Counted from the first letter of the stretch, positions 42,247-51,715 are shown. The stretch: DNA of 64,000 bases from Nostoc sp. CENA543 (GCF_002896875.1 NZ_CP023278.1:2232001-2296000); one strand, 5' to 3'. Made by a program: numbers and translations. The notes: generated by a model not told the origin, from the sequence alone.

Positions 42247-44064
42247 ATGGCTATATTCCAACCAACTCCCCTGGGAGGTAAAAAAAATACGCGCACAGTT
42301 GGACGGAATTACCAATCTATAGTTTTGATTATCTTCACTTTATTAATGACGACCGGGATTGGTGTACGTTTAGCATACTTGCAAATTGTCGAAGGCGCAT
42401 CCCACCGCAAACGAGCCGAATCTAATCGCATTCGCATGATCCCCAAGCAGCCAGAAAGAGGTAATATTTTTGACCGTAATGGCAAGCTGCTAGCTAGTAC
42501 ACGCTATCCCCGTTCAATTTATTTGTGGCCAATGGCACATACTAAACCCTCATGGGCTGTAGTCGGGCCACGGCTGTCTAAAATTTTAGAGATTCCCCAA
42601 GATGAAATTGAAAAGAAACTCCAAGACGCAGGCGCAAACTCATCTTCATTAATTCGGATTGCGCGGGATCTCAATGAAGCCCAAATCACAGCTATTAAAG
42701 AGTATGAAAACGAACTGCAAAATGTGGAAATCCACACAGAAGCAGTGCGCTATTATCCCCACGGTCGAGAATTAGCCCATGTCTTGGGTTATACAAGAGA
42801 ATTAACGGCTGAACAACTCCAAGAAAAGAAAAAAGACGGCTACCGTCTAGGAGATGTCATTGGCCAAATGGGTGTCGAGAAAGCCTATGAATCCGTACTC
42901 AGAGGTGAATGGGGCGGTCAGCAGGTAGAAGTTGACGGGGCTGGGCGACCATTACGGGTATTGGGAGAAAAACAAGCTAAACCGGGTAATGATATCCGCC
43001 TGACAATAGATTTAGATATGCAATTGGTCGCTGAGAAGGCCTTGGGAACTCGTAATGGCACAATTGTGGCACTTGATCCCAAAAATGGGGCTGTCTTAGC
43101 AATGGTGTCTCATCCCACCTTTGATCCTAATATTTTCTCCAAACAAAAACTGACCCAAAAAGACTGGGAATTTGTCCAAGGGGAAGAACACCCTCTATTA
43201 AATCGCGCCCTACGTGCTTTTCCTCCCGCCAGTACATTTAAGATTGTGACTACAACCGCAGGGTTAGAGTCAGGGAAATTTTCTCCCAGTACAGTGCTGC
43301 AAACCTATGGTTCTTTAACTGTTGGTGGAACAACATTTGGTGAGTGGAATCATGCAGGTTTTGGCCCCTTGGGCTTCGTGGGAGCAATGCAGTGGAGTAG
43401 TGATACTTTCTTTTATCAAATTGGTAAGGGAGTCGGCGGCCCCACCTTAATCAAATGGACTCGTAAATACGGTTTTGGTCAGAAAACAGGCTTTGAATTT
43501 GTTTCAGAAGAATCAAAAGGTTTAGTCCCGGATGAGGAATGGAAGCAGAAAACGTGGAAAATGCCTTGGACTGTAGGTGACAGCATTAATATGTCAATTG
43601 GTCAAGGTGCTTTATTAACTACACCTTTGCAAGTGGCTGTAATGTTTGCTGTCCCAGCTAATGGGGGTTATCGCGTCCAACCACATTTACTAAAAGATAA
43701 TGAAGAAGCCAAAAGTTGGCGAGAAGATGTCCACATGAAGCCATCCACCATCAAAATCTTGCGTGATGGACTGCGTAAAGTAATCACGGATGGTACAGGA
43801 AAAGCTTTAAATAAACCAACTATTGCCCCAGTCGCTGGGAAAAGTGGCACAGCCGAAGCATGGAAGCGGGGTATTAAGCAAAATCATGCTTGGTTTGGTG
43901 CTTATGCTCCTGCTGACAAGCCGGAAATATTAATTGTCGCCTTTGCTGAACATTCCGGCGGTGGTGGTGGTAGCGTTGCTGCGCCAATGATTTTACAAGT
44001 CATGGAAGACTATTTCCAACGCAAGTATCCAGGTAAGTATCAAAAGCCTGTGATTAGTCAATAG
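42247..44064 (+). CDS. mrdA: Penicillin-binding protein 2 (peptidoglycan transpeptidase)
   Basis: This 605-residue protein has a single N-terminal membrane anchor (about 23-47), the dimerisation domain with PERGNIFDRNGKLLA and GRELAHVLGYT, and a transpeptidase domain: SxxK as PPASTFKIV, SxN-region WSSDTFFYQ, and KSGTAEAW. Full-length PBP2 supports cell elongation with RodA/MreB in the periplasm. No rodA gene adjoins. The stop is followed at once by GTCAATA/GTCATTA tandem repeats. Confidence 0.92.
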   Translation: MAIFQPTPLGGKKNTRTVGRNYQSIVLIIFTLLMTTGIGVRLAYLQIVEGASHRKRAESNRIRMIPKQPERGNIFDRNGKLLASTRYPRSIYLWPMAHTKPSWAVVGPRLSKILEIPQDEIEKKLQDAGANSSSLIRIARDLNEAQITAIKEYENELQNVEIHTEAVRYYPHGRELAHVLGYTRELTAEQLQEKKKDGYRLGDVIGQMGVEKAYESVLRGEWGGQQVEVDGAGRPLRVLGEKQAKPGNDIRLTIDLDMQLVAEKALGTRNGTIVALDPKNGAVLAMVSHPTFDPNIFSKQKLTQKDWEFVQGEEHPLLNRALRAFPPASTFKIVTTTAGLESGKFSPSTVLQTYGSLTVGGTTFGEWNHAGFGPLGFVGAMQWSSDTFFYQIGKGVGGPTLIKWTRKYGFGQKTGFEFVSEESKGLVPDEEWKQKTWKMPWTVGDSINMSIGQGALLTTPLQVAVMFAVPANGGYRVQPHLLKDNEEAKSWREDVHMKPSTIKILRDGLRKVITDGTGKALNKPTIAPVAGKSGTAEAWKRGIKQNHAWFGAYAPADKPEILIVAFAEHSGGGGGSVAAPMILQVMEDYFQRKYPGKYQKPVISQ

Positions 44065-44187
44065 TCAATAGTCAATAGTCATTAGTCAATAGTCATTAGT
44101 CATTAGTCAATAGTCATTAGTCATTAGTCAATAGTCAATAGTCATTAGTCAATAGTCATTAGTCAATAGTCATTAGTCATTAGTTAC
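44058..44187. repeat. GTCAATA/GTCATTA tandem heptamers
   Basis: About 18 heptamer copies, mixed GTCAATA and GTCATTA, follow the mrdA stop. The pair differs at one base and recurs in the complementary form at 32623, 39102 and 40733. Confidence 0.85.
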
Positions 44188-44319
44188 TATTTTCCGTGAT
44201 CCGTCTTGTCTGGAAATTACCGCTTGTGAATGGCGCGCGGACTTATAGCGTTTTCTAGACTAATGACAGTACAAAATTATCTGCGTCCATTTGCGTCCAT
44301 CTGCGTTTAATTCTGACGT

Positions 44320-45126
44320 TTATGGAGATGTTTTTGCTGGTTTGATATTTCTGGCTTTATAGAATGTCTCTAAGCTATCGCGATCGCCTACAAAACGCCA
44401 GTGCCAAGGTTCATAACTCACCCCTTGGGGGTTGTTTTGGGGAAATGACATCTCAAAGCCATAACGGGCAGCATTGGCTTGCAACCATTGAAAAGCTCTG
44501 GTATTTTCAAAAGTAGCTAGCAAATTCGTGGCTGGTGCTGCGCCATCTCCAATATCAACTGCATAACCAGTGTGGTGTTCACTGTGACCTGGAGGCGCGC
44601 TGAGTGCGGCTCTTTGTGCTGGGGTTTGATTGCGTTGCGCGCCAACGGTAAAAAATAACTGTTCTTGTTCTTTGACGGAACGAAAACCGGAAATCGGGAC
44701 TAAAATCACACCGGAACTGCGCGCTGCTTGTACCATCGCTTGATATCTAGCCGCAGCGTTTCTTCTCATTCTAATTCTGCCATCGGCGGAGATGGGGACT
44801 AATTCTGATTCAGGTGCTTCTGGGTATGCTAAATGTCCCAATACGCTATCAACATTATTTGGGGAATTAGTCGCAGTGGGTGTAGGAAGGGAATTAGTTG
44901 GTGATGGTTGAGATTCTGCGGTTTTCCTTGGTGTGTTGAGTGCGAATAAAAAACCGCTAACAATAGCCAGCAGGAAAAATAGTGTTACTCCTCCTAGCAG
45001 TAGCACCCAGGGTTGCAACTTTGACTGAGGCGCGACATCAGGAGTATCGCGTAAAGCTGCTGGAATGTCGTCACTGGGTTCGCCTAATGAGTTTTTGGGT
45101 TTTCCAGAATATCCAGCTTTATTCAA
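44320..45126 (-). CDS. M15 family D-alanyl-D-alanine carboxypeptidase (VanY-like), membrane anchored
   Basis: This 268-residue protein has an N-terminal cytoplasmic stretch, one TM helix (about 42-63), a Ser/Pro/Thr linker and an M15B peptidase domain. Zinc and catalytic residues are seen in SGFRSVKEQEQLFF, PGHSEHHTGYAVDIGDG and YEPWHWRFVGD. It trims the peptidoglycan stem peptide. The start is TTG 45126: no early ATG is in frame, and AGGAG lies 7-8 bases ahead. It is convergent with mrdA. Confidence 0.87.
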   Translation of the reverse strand: MNKAGYSGKPKNSLGEPSDDIPAALRDTPDVAPQSKLQPWVLLLGGVTLFFLLAIVSGFLFALNTPRKTAESQPSPTNSLPTPTATNSPNNVDSVLGHLAYPEAPESELVPISADGRIRMRRNAAARYQAMVQAARSSGVILVPISGFRSVKEQEQLFFTVGAQRNQTPAQRAALSAPPGHSEHHTGYAVDIGDGAAPATNLLATFENTRAFQWLQANAARYGFEMSFPQNNPQGVSYEPWHWRFVGDRDSLETFYKARNIKPAKTSP

Positions 45127-45282
45127 AGGTCAACTCCTGTGGTGGTTTACGAAACATAATAGATTTTAAACTAGTTTGGCAGTTGGGATTGGGGACTGGG
45201 TGTGGTTTTTCTTCTCTTAATTTACTTTGGGACGTAAGTAACACAATACAGTTTCCCAGTTAAGTTTTAAACCATACTTCTG

Positions 45283-45855
45283 TTACCAGCCATAGGGAAA
45301 AGGAAAATAATTGCTTCTATGGTTGTAAAAGTGTAATCTGCCAAACCCTAAAAATTGACTGTGGGTTTTCTCGCCTTGGGGGAAAGCTGTGACACCAAAT
45401 AAGTAAACACCAGCAGAGGTGGGATTTTGCCAGGGTTTTAAGCCGATGGTAACGGTCTTTCCTGGGGACACTGGAGGATCAAAGGTTAGGGAGACTGTTC
45501 TGGTTTTGAGATCGCTAGTAACATCTTTTAAGCCAATTTTCTCACCTCTTTGTGAGCGTGTACCCTCAAAGGCAATGGTACTGTCTAAATCAAAACGAAT
45601 ATTATCCACTCCCTCACGCTGATTAATCGTTATTTTCTGTAAGGGTTCACTGGCATTTTCCGGTACGCTGACGGTGAAATAATAAGTCGCACCCCAAACA
45701 TAAACTTCATTATAGGTAGTTGCAGCTTCTACTAGACGGGGCGGTTGCACAAAATAGACTGTCCCGTCTTGCAACTGCACAGCTTGAGTTTGACTATATC
45801 CTGCGATAAATACTGTAGTGGCGATCGCTGTACCAAGTAAAACTGCCAGGCGCAT
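45283..45855 (-). CDS. DUF2808 domain exported protein
   Basis: This 190-residue protein has a signal peptide (MRLAVLLGTAIATTVFIAG) and a beta-rich mature domain with the DUF2808 motifs VQPPRLVEAATTYNEVYVWG, YYFTVSVPENASEPLQKITI, TVSLTFDPPVSPGKTVTIGL and GVYLFGVTAFPQG. The family is almost confined to cyanobacteria and has no known function; export to the periplasm or cell surface is likely. The end is Tyr/Phe/Pro-rich. Confidence 0.87.
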   Translation of the reverse strand: MRLAVLLGTAIATTVFIAGYSQTQAVQLQDGTVYFVQPPRLVEAATTYNEVYVWGATYYFTVSVPENASEPLQKITINQREGVDNIRFDLDSTIAFEGTRSQRGEKIGLKDVTSDLKTRTVSLTFDPPVSPGKTVTIGLKPWQNPTSAGVYLFGVTAFPQGEKTHSQFLGFGRLHFYNHRSNYFPFPYGW

Positions 45856-46064
45856 GACTTTATCGATATAACCAACTAAATTAAGATTATACCCGCATCA
45901 TTTGTTAAAAACTCTCGTCAAAAATTAATATTTGTTATCAATACATTGCAAGTATAACCATATGTTAATGAAAGCTTTTAGAGTTTGTTAAAGTTAATTG
46001 ATATGTGTTGTCAGAGTCAGCATAAAAGTTAGAAACTAAAGATACAACACAGGCAATTATTCTT

Positions 46065-46553
46065 ATGAATACTATTTCTACCATTGAATTCAGACGGTCA
46101 AGTTGGCAAACTGCTGTCTTGTTTGCTCTTGGCTTTTGGCTAAGTGCTAGCCTAGTGTTAGATTGGGTAGTTATGCCTAGTCTTTACTTCTCAGGCATGA
46201 TGAACCAAGATAGTTTTACGACAGTAGGCTACATGATTTTTTGGATGTTTAATCGCCTAGAATTATTATTTGCGGCTGTCGTTTTAACTGGTGTTTTAGC
46301 CTGGAGAAAAACTCACTATCAGTGGCATACTAACTGCTTGTTTTTAGCAGTAACACTGTTAGCGATCGCACTTTTTAATACCTATCTCTTAACGCCGCAA
46401 ATGTGCGCTGTTGGGGTTCATCTCAACTTATTTGACACAGTAGCCACCATTCCCACAGAAATGAATCTACTCCACGGTAGTTATTTCTTCCTAGAGGTAA
46501 TTAAGTTAGTAGCCGGTGGTACACTGCTGATGCGTTGCTGGCAGAACTCTTGA
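46065..46553 (+). CDS. Conserved hypothetical membrane protein (four TM)
   Basis: This 162-residue protein has four hydrophobic helices (about 16-37, 55-80, 92-110, 135-155) and short loops. Visible parts are LDWVVMPSLYFSGMM, MFNRLELLFAAVVLTGVLAW and NLLHGSYFFLEVIKLVAGG. The layout resembles DUF4149-like small membrane proteins, but I am not sure. Function is unknown. AAAGGTA tandem units follow the stop. Confidence 0.7.
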   Translation: MNTISTIEFRRSSWQTAVLFALGFWLSASLVLDWVVMPSLYFSGMMNQDSFTTVGYMIFWMFNRLELLFAAVVLTGVLAWRKTHYQWHTNCLFLAVTLLAIALFNTYLLTPQMCAVGVHLNLFDTVATIPTEMNLLHGSYFFLEVIKLVAGGTLLMRCWQNS

Positions 46554-46628
46554 AAAGGCAAAAGGTAAAAGGTAAAAGGTAAAAGAAAAGTTTTGGTTTT
46601 TTCAAAGTGTTCTAACTGGTAATTATTT

Positions 46629-47264
46629 ATGAAAACTAATCGATTTGTGCAGATACTGGTAGTATTATGTGTAATATCGATTGGTTTTCTGGTTTTTTGG
46701 CAAATTAATTCATGGCAAGTTAAAGATGCCAAGCGTGTGAAGATTTGCGCTAAGACTAAATCTCTAACAGCGATCGCCACTGATAAATATGAGGCGAATG
46801 GGGTAAAATATCGTGGCGGGACGTTATTTAGAAAACTCTCTTTACAACCAGATAGAACCATTCCTGTAGTTATCTTCCCGCAATCACTCTCCCCTCAAGT
46901 TTGGTTAAAATTTCCTCAAGCATCGATTTATTATTTAGGCCGTGGTGGTGATAAAAGTTGGCAAGAATGGCTTTCTGCTGACCACTTTTATTTAGTAGAA
47001 ATTCCCCCACAGGCGAAGGGTTTAGCTTTTAGTAGACTGTGTTACCGTAATGGTGATGTTGGTGTTCACACTATCCAAAAGTTAGAAAAACTATCTCCTC
47101 AAAAAATAGTCATCAATAATAATATTGAGATTTCTTTAAATCAGCCATTACCGGAAATTAATTCATCTCATATTATCGTGAATGCGGGAAGCGATCGTCG
47201 AGATTTTTTAGGTGGAAAAACTGAGGTATATTTCACCACTACAGAAATTATCATCCCCAATTAA
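46629..47264 (+). CDS. Hypothetical exported or membrane-anchored protein
   Basis: This 211-residue protein has a hydrophobic N-terminal segment (about 8-26, ILVVLCVISIGFLVFW) and a soluble mature domain with ICAKTKSLTAIATDKYEANG, IYYLGRGGDKSWQEWLSADH and SHIIVNAGSDRRDFLGGK. It does not match a family I know. It is separated from the upstream membrane protein gene by 75 bp containing AAAGGTA repeats. A partial copy of MITE family 1 (GGGAACTTCCAGAA) begins at its stop codon. Confidence 0.65.
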   Translation: MKTNRFVQILVVLCVISIGFLVFWQINSWQVKDAKRVKICAKTKSLTAIATDKYEANGVKYRGGTLFRKLSLQPDRTIPVVIFPQSLSPQVWLKFPQASIYYLGRGGDKSWQEWLSADHFYLVEIPPQAKGLAFSRLCYRNGDVGVHTIQKLEKLSPQKIVINNNIEISLNQPLPEINSSHIIVNAGSDRRDFLGGKTEVYFTTTEIIIPN

Positions 47265-47296
47265 GGGAACTTCCAGAACAAGGTAAATCATTAAAG

Positions 47297-47371
47297 GTTT
47301 GTAGTGAGAACTTTAGTTCTCTCTATGAGATGCTCCATGAACAGAGAAGGACTAAAGTCCTTACTACGAAC
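47297..47371. repeat. MITE-like element with inverted termini (family 2, copy 2)
   Basis: GTTTGTAGTGAGAACTTTAG at the left faces the inverse of GTTCGTAGTAAGGACTTTAG at the right. It is the family seen at 37891-38011, in opposite orientation and 46 bp shorter in the middle. Confidence 0.7.
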
Positions 47372-47460
47372 TGAATCAAGTTCAAAAACGAGGCTAATAA
47401 TTATAACTAAGTTTTATATTTTTTCTTCCCAATCCCCAGTCCCCAATCCCCAATCCCCAA

Positions 47461-48300
47461 TCACTTTAACTCATTAATATTATTCATCACTTGCTGATAT
47501 AAATCATTATTATTTTGTCTTTGAAAGATGGCGGCGGCTTTTTGCAAGTCTTCTAGGGCTGCTTGTTTGTCGCCTTGGGAAGCACGGGCATTTCCTCGGT
47601 TGTTATAGGCGGGGCCGAAGTTAGGATTGATGCGAATAGCTTGATTGTAATCGCTGATTGCCCCCTGGGTGTCACCTTGGGCAGCACGGGCATTACCTCG
47701 GTTATTGTAAGCAATGGCGTATCTGGGATTGAGGCGAATGGCTTGGTTAAAGTCTTGTATTGAGCCGTTTTTATCTCCCTGTACAGAAAGCGCGTTGCCT
47801 CGATTGTTATAGGCTTCGGCATAATTAGGTGAGAGGCGAATGGCTTCGTTGTAGTCGGAGATTGCACCAGCTTGATCACCTAGAGAGGCGCGGGCGTTTC
47901 CTCGACTGTTGAAGGCTTCGGCATCGTTGGGAGAAAGGCGGATGGCTTCATTGTAATCTGCGATCGCTTTTTGTTTGTCGCCTAAGTCAAAATACGTTAA
48001 CCCTCTACCTCGATAGGCTGCACCATATTCCGAATCTAGGCTTAGAGCTTTATTATAGGCGGCGATCGCAGCTTGTAAATTACCTTGGGCGTGTTGCTTT
48101 TGTCCTTCTAGATAAGCTAGTCCAGCTTGAGAGTTTTTTGCAGAGCGACGGCTAGGAGTATTCACCCCTATTTCTGTCACCAAAACATCTTTGTTGTTAC
48201 TACAAGAAACTATGGTAATTGCACTCAGTGCAGTCAATACACCCATAGTCAATATTTTAGTTAACTTCACCTGCCTTTGCTCCAATAACCGCAGTTTCAT
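47461..48300 (-). CDS. TPR-repeat lipoprotein
   Basis: This 279-residue protein has an N-terminal signal with a lipobox-like ITIVSC (Cys near 33), so it is probably membrane-attached in the periplasm. Six tetratricopeptide repeats of 34 residues follow (about 60-265), for example AEAYNNRGNALSVQGDKNGS and AISDYNEAIRLSPN. Successive repeats are nearly identical, which points to internal duplication. TPR domains bind other proteins; the partner is unknown. Confidence 0.85.
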   Translation of the reverse strand: MKLRLLEQRQVKLTKILTMGVLTALSAITIVSCSNNKDVLVTEIGVNTPSRRSAKNSQAGLAYLEGQKQHAQGNLQAAIAAYNKALSLDSEYGAAYRGRGLTYFDLGDKQKAIADYNEAIRLSPNDAEAFNSRGNARASLGDQAGAISDYNEAIRLSPNYAEAYNNRGNALSVQGDKNGSIQDFNQAIRLNPRYAIAYNNRGNARAAQGDTQGAISDYNQAIRINPNFGPAYNNRGNARASQGDKQAALEDLQKAAAIFQRQNNNDLYQQVMNNINELK

Positions 48301-48770
48301 AAGTTGCTCTCAATCGTCATTACAACTGGATAAGTACAAAAAGGCAAAAGGCAAAAGGCAAAAGTAAAAATGTTGTTTACGCTTTTCACCTGTTTTAAAT
48401 AGCTGCTTTACTTAGGGATTTCCAAAAATTAAATTATTCAATGAGTTAAGAGCAAAGATGTTGATCATAATTTTTCTTTCCCCTCTGCTACCCTTTGTGA
48501 TTAGAGAGTTTCTTAGTGGAAAGTCCCTTATACTGCCTTGTACTAGAGTCAAATTCGGTGTTGAAGATTCACCAAACATCAACCCTAATTATTTTGAGAT
48601 GTACCTAGCCAATAGACGCGCTTACCTCCTTCCCTCTAGGTTTAATTAACAGTAGTCTGTTTGCACAATCGGGAATTTTATCAAATAAATTTCGTTGTAA
48701 TTTATTATACTTTTCTGGGCATATATTTAATTGTTTAGCTGATTGATGTACCAAAAAATGAAGATTATAC
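48301..48770. other. Intergenic region with tandem repeat and MITE, no gene supported
   Basis: This 470-bp gap starts with AAAAGGC tandem units (about 48340-48362), then the family 1 MITE (48415-48527). A 62-codon minus-strand frame (48605-48793) overlaps the RNase D end by 23 bp but has no recognisable features. Nothing else is seen. Confidence 0.5.
48415..48527. repeat. MITE family 1 (GGGACTTCCA termini), diverged copy
   Basis: GGGATTTCCA at the left and TGGAAAGTCCC at the right form imperfect inverted ends, flanked on both sides by TTA (48412-48414, 48528-48530). The inner AAATTAAATTATTCAA also matches the copy at 52674. Length is 113 bp. Confidence 0.7.
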
Positions 48771-49688
48771 CTATGATTCTTCATTTTCACCATCTTTTTT
48801 AGGAGTCAAACGTGCAGATTGACTAACTTCGATATCCACAGATAACTGTTCCAGATTTTCCCCTAAATCTTTTTGCATCTTTTGAGTTAAAGTAACCGGA
48901 AAATCTAAACTAATATTTTGATTTTGTACTAGTCTAGACAGTTCTGTAAACTGTACCTTTACTACTTTGCGTTCATAACTAGTTAGTTTGTACAAGTCGG
49001 TTTCTGCTACATTTTGAGCCTGCATAGCTTTTTTCATTCGCTCTTGTAGATGCTCATATTCAGAGTTTAACAATTTCCACTGTTCAGAGATTTGAGTATA
49101 TTTTCTCGTCAAAACTGTTAAATCTTCTGATGTTGGTTCTGGATTGCTGATTAACTGCAATTTTAACAAACGTTGATGGATTTGAGCAAGGTAAATACAG
49201 TCTAGGTAAGCATATTCTATTTGTTCCTCGCTGAGAGGTCTGATTCCCCAATCGCTACTTTGTGCCTGTTTATCAACATAGTTAAAATTACATAATTCCG
49301 TGGCTAAAGTTTGCAATTTATAATTAGGTAATGGTAAAAGATAGTAAGGAATTGTTTTAGCTAATTCTAAAGTACAGGTGATATTTTTAGCCTGCTTACT
49401 GCCTAGAAATTTCAGGTCATAACTAGCGTTATGAAACACCTTTTCAATAGCCGGATTTAACATCACCCTAGCTATAAAATCAGCGACTATATCAGGTTGA
49501 TTTAAAACATCTAAAAGGTAAACGCGATCGCCACTCATATCGTCAGGATCATCTAACACTTGAATCAGCGATAATTTAGGATGACGACTTTTATATTCTG
49601 CTACTTCTGTATCTATCCACAGAGTCGTAGCTTGGGTATATTCAGTCACTAGAGAATGAATTGCACTGGCATCACTCAAGTATGGCAT
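48771..49688 (-). CDS. rnd: Ribonuclease D (DEDD 3'-5' exonuclease)
   Basis: This 305-residue protein contains the DEDD exonuclease motifs: Exo I LWIDTEVAEY, Exo II VFHNASYDLKFLG, and Exo III EQIEYAYLDCIYLAQIHQRL. These bind two metal ions and trim RNA 3' ends. The C-terminal ~100 residues are helical but lack a clear HRDC domain, so it is shorter than E. coli RNase D. This is common in cyanobacteria. Confidence 0.87.
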   Translation of the reverse strand: MPYLSDASAIHSLVTEYTQATTLWIDTEVAEYKSRHPKLSLIQVLDDPDDMSGDRVYLLDVLNQPDIVADFIARVMLNPAIEKVFHNASYDLKFLGSKQAKNITCTLELAKTIPYYLLPLPNYKLQTLATELCNFNYVDKQAQSSDWGIRPLSEEQIEYAYLDCIYLAQIHQRLLKLQLISNPEPTSEDLTVLTRKYTQISEQWKLLNSEYEHLQERMKKAMQAQNVAETDLYKLTSYERKVVKVQFTELSRLVQNQNISLDFPVTLTQKMQKDLGENLEQLSVDIEVSQSARLTPKKDGENEES

Positions 49689-49851
49689 TAGTTAACATTT
49701 CCTTAAATTTGGGTCATAGTTTCCCAAATTAGCATTTGATTTGCACATTATTAACCAACTTGTTGATGATCTATAAAGTGAGGGATGAGGGTTTGGCGAC
49801 AGTCATGATTTTTTGTCACTACAAACTTTGTGCTTCGAGTTTAACAAAGTT

Positions 49852-50553
49852 TTAACTGCGAGTAGTCATAGAAGTAGAGGCACTGGGAGGAACCGATTTT
49901 TGCGTTTTTTCTTTGAAGTTAGTAAAGCAGCGATAGGTTTTACGTACAAAATTCAATAGAAAGTAAGGAATCTTCAGCCGGAGTGGTGACAGAATAGGAC
50001 GATACACCAAGTAATAGGCTCGCTTGAGATTATCCCATTTAGAACATTGCTCTTCATGCAGAAAATCAGAAATATCTACTACTAAACCTCTACCTTCGTA
50101 CATCATCACATTCCGTCCGTGGACATCGTGGGGATAAAGTCCACGCTGACGGGCATAATCTAAGGCTTGATCAATATCTTCAATTACCTGTTTAGGAATA
50201 CGTAAACCGCGCTGGATACAGTCATATAAAGTCACACCATATAGGCGTTTGAGGACTAAACAGCCATCTTGAGCATATAGACATTCGGAAAAGGCTGAAT
50301 GAGAACCAAGACGACGATAGACTTCTACTTCTTCTGCAAATCCTGGTCTTCCTGGGGCATAAATTTTCACCACTACATCTTGGTATTCTGGATGATTAAC
50401 TACAGCCGCATAGTTACCTCTACCAATCAGTTGCCAAGGATGGGGGAGATAGCGAATTTCCACAGGATCGTGAGGATTCACACTTTCGACTTGAAACTCT
50501 GGTAGTAAATCTTGATGAATAATTTCAATCAGTCGATGTATATGCTCATTCAT
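49852..50553 (-). CDS. Small protein-kinase-like protein
   Basis: This protein has 233 residues from ATG 50553; an in-frame TTG at 50574 is less likely. It keeps a compact kinase core: a glycine-loop-like LIGRGNYAAVV, VVVKIYAPGRPG with the ATP-binding Lys, LKRLYGVTLYDCI, then PHDVHGRNVMM for the catalytic loop and VVDISDFLHEE for the metal-binding loop. HDVHGRN and DISDF differ from canonical HRDxKxxN and DFG, so activity is uncertain. The C-terminus is basic and Ser/Thr-rich. Confidence 0.7.
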   Translation of the reverse strand: MNEHIHRLIEIIHQDLLPEFQVESVNPHDPVEIRYLPHPWQLIGRGNYAAVVNHPEYQDVVVKIYAPGRPGFAEEVEVYRRLGSHSAFSECLYAQDGCLVLKRLYGVTLYDCIQRGLRIPKQVIEDIDQALDYARQRGLYPHDVHGRNVMMYEGRGLVVDISDFLHEEQCSKWDNLKRAYYLVYRPILSPLRLKIPYFLLNFVRKTYRCFTNFKEKTQKSVPPSASTSMTTRS

Positions 50554-50674
50554 ACTGGTAGCGGCTGTGACCAAGTAAATGAAGTTGTTGGCATTAACCA
50601 GTATATTTCATATCCTTACCAAAGGAGATTTACGTTTATTTAAGGATAACAATACATCTCTAGATGTCCCTAAT

Positions 50675-51217
50675 TTATCCCAAAAGCCTTGCGACTGATA
50701 CCTGAATATCAGAAAATGCCAATGGTATAATATTTCCCTCTGCAATAGTTTTTACTGAAGTGTAATGACCATTTTGAGGTTCTCGAAACACGATTATTTG
50801 CTTGGTAGACAAATTTAAAACCCAATACTCAGGTATATTCGCATGGGCATAAATGGCAGCTTTGAGTTCTAAATCTTTTTTTAAACTCGTCTTAGCAACT
50901 TCAATCACCCAAAAGATATCTTGCGGCTGAGGATGACGTTCATTGTAGGTAGATTCAGGCGATCGCACAATAGCAATGTCTGGTTCCGGTTCAGAGTCAG
51001 ATAGGGTGATTGGCCCGTTAAAGCGGACATCAGCTAAACCAATCAATAATTCCTCTAGATATTTTGCCCCTCGCCTGGCACTGTTGTAATGGATTGGTGT
51101 TTCCGGACTCATTTCCACAATTTCCCCTGCTAACAATTCTACGCGGCGATCGCACAAAATCCCTGCGGCAATCATCCGGTGATAGTCATCCACAGACCAT
51201 TTAGCTAGTGTCTTCAT
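50675..51217 (-). CDS. Uma2 family endonuclease (DUF820)
   Basis: This 180-residue protein has AKWSVDDYHRMIAAGIL, RVELLAGEIVEMSP, EPDIAIVRSPESTY, WVIEVAKTSLKKDLELKAAI and PEYWVLNLSTKQIIVF. This is the DUF820/Uma2 family with a restriction-endonuclease-like fold (Asp in EPDIAIV; the E-x-K position reads EVAKTS). The family is very numerous in cyanobacteria, and its role is unknown. The start is ATG 51217 or an ATG four codons upstream. Confidence 0.85.
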   Translation of the reverse strand: MKTLAKWSVDDYHRMIAAGILCDRRVELLAGEIVEMSPETPIHYNSARRGAKYLEELLIGLADVRFNGPITLSDSEPEPDIAIVRSPESTYNERHPQPQDIFWVIEVAKTSLKKDLELKAAIYAHANIPEYWVLNLSTKQIIVFREPQNGHYTSVKTIAEGNIIPLAFSDIQVSVARLLG

Positions 51218-51505
51218 AGCAGAATTCAACTCTATTGGCAGGCCTGACCTAATTTTATCTTTACTCAGTGGAGCTATATTGATGACTTCAGTTGCTTACT
51301 AGCACATCATGTTAATACTAGAATACTTTCTTGCTCTACATTGCCAAAAATACTAATTGTGGTGTAATCAAGTTCTACTTTGGGTGGTTCACCTTTATGC
51401 CATTGCAATGTTTTGTATCGCACTAACAAGTGATAAAAGACTTGATATAAACTAACTGTATCAAGAATACTAATTATCTCTTACTCTTTCGTAATACCTT
51501 TGTTT

Positions 51506-51712
51506 ATGCCTGAAGTAATTGAAATACCTGTAGAACTTACCCATTTTCAACTACCAAATGCAGTTCAAGAACGTCTGCAATTTTTGCTAGATAGACAGGA
51601 TGCAGGTGAGGAATTGACCCAGGCAGAGCGTCAAGAAGCAGAAGGATTGGTTGAGTTAGCTGAGTTTTTGTCTCTGCTGCGTTTACGCTCTCACCGTGTT
51701 ACAAAAAAATAA
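51506..51712 (+). CDS. Small acidic protein upstream of HNH endonuclease
   Basis: This 68-residue protein starts at ATG 51506, two codons after an in-frame TTG. It is acidic and helical: HFQLPNAVQERLQFLLDRQD, EELTQAERQEAEGLVELAEF, then a basic tail RLRSHRVTKK. It ends 3 bp before the HNH gene, so they are co-transcribed. Size and position recall an antitoxin or immunity partner, but no family is recognised. Confidence 0.65.
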   Translation: MPEVIEIPVELTHFQLPNAVQERLQFLLDRQDAGEELTQAERQEAEGLVELAEFLSLLRLRSHRVTKK

Positions 51713-51715
51713 TCA

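Noticed and set aside
48458-48649. A 63-codon plus-strand frame
   Set aside because: Its first third lies inside a MITE (48415-48527), and the composition is not protein-like.
48605-48793. A 62-codon minus-strand frame downstream of RNase D
   Set aside because: It overlaps the RNase D end, has no clear ribosome site or family, and follows a MITE. Not enough to call a gene.
49852-50553. Calling the small kinase-like protein an active Ser/Thr kinase
   Set aside because: The catalytic and metal loops deviate (HDVHGRN, DISDF), so only kinase-like is supported.
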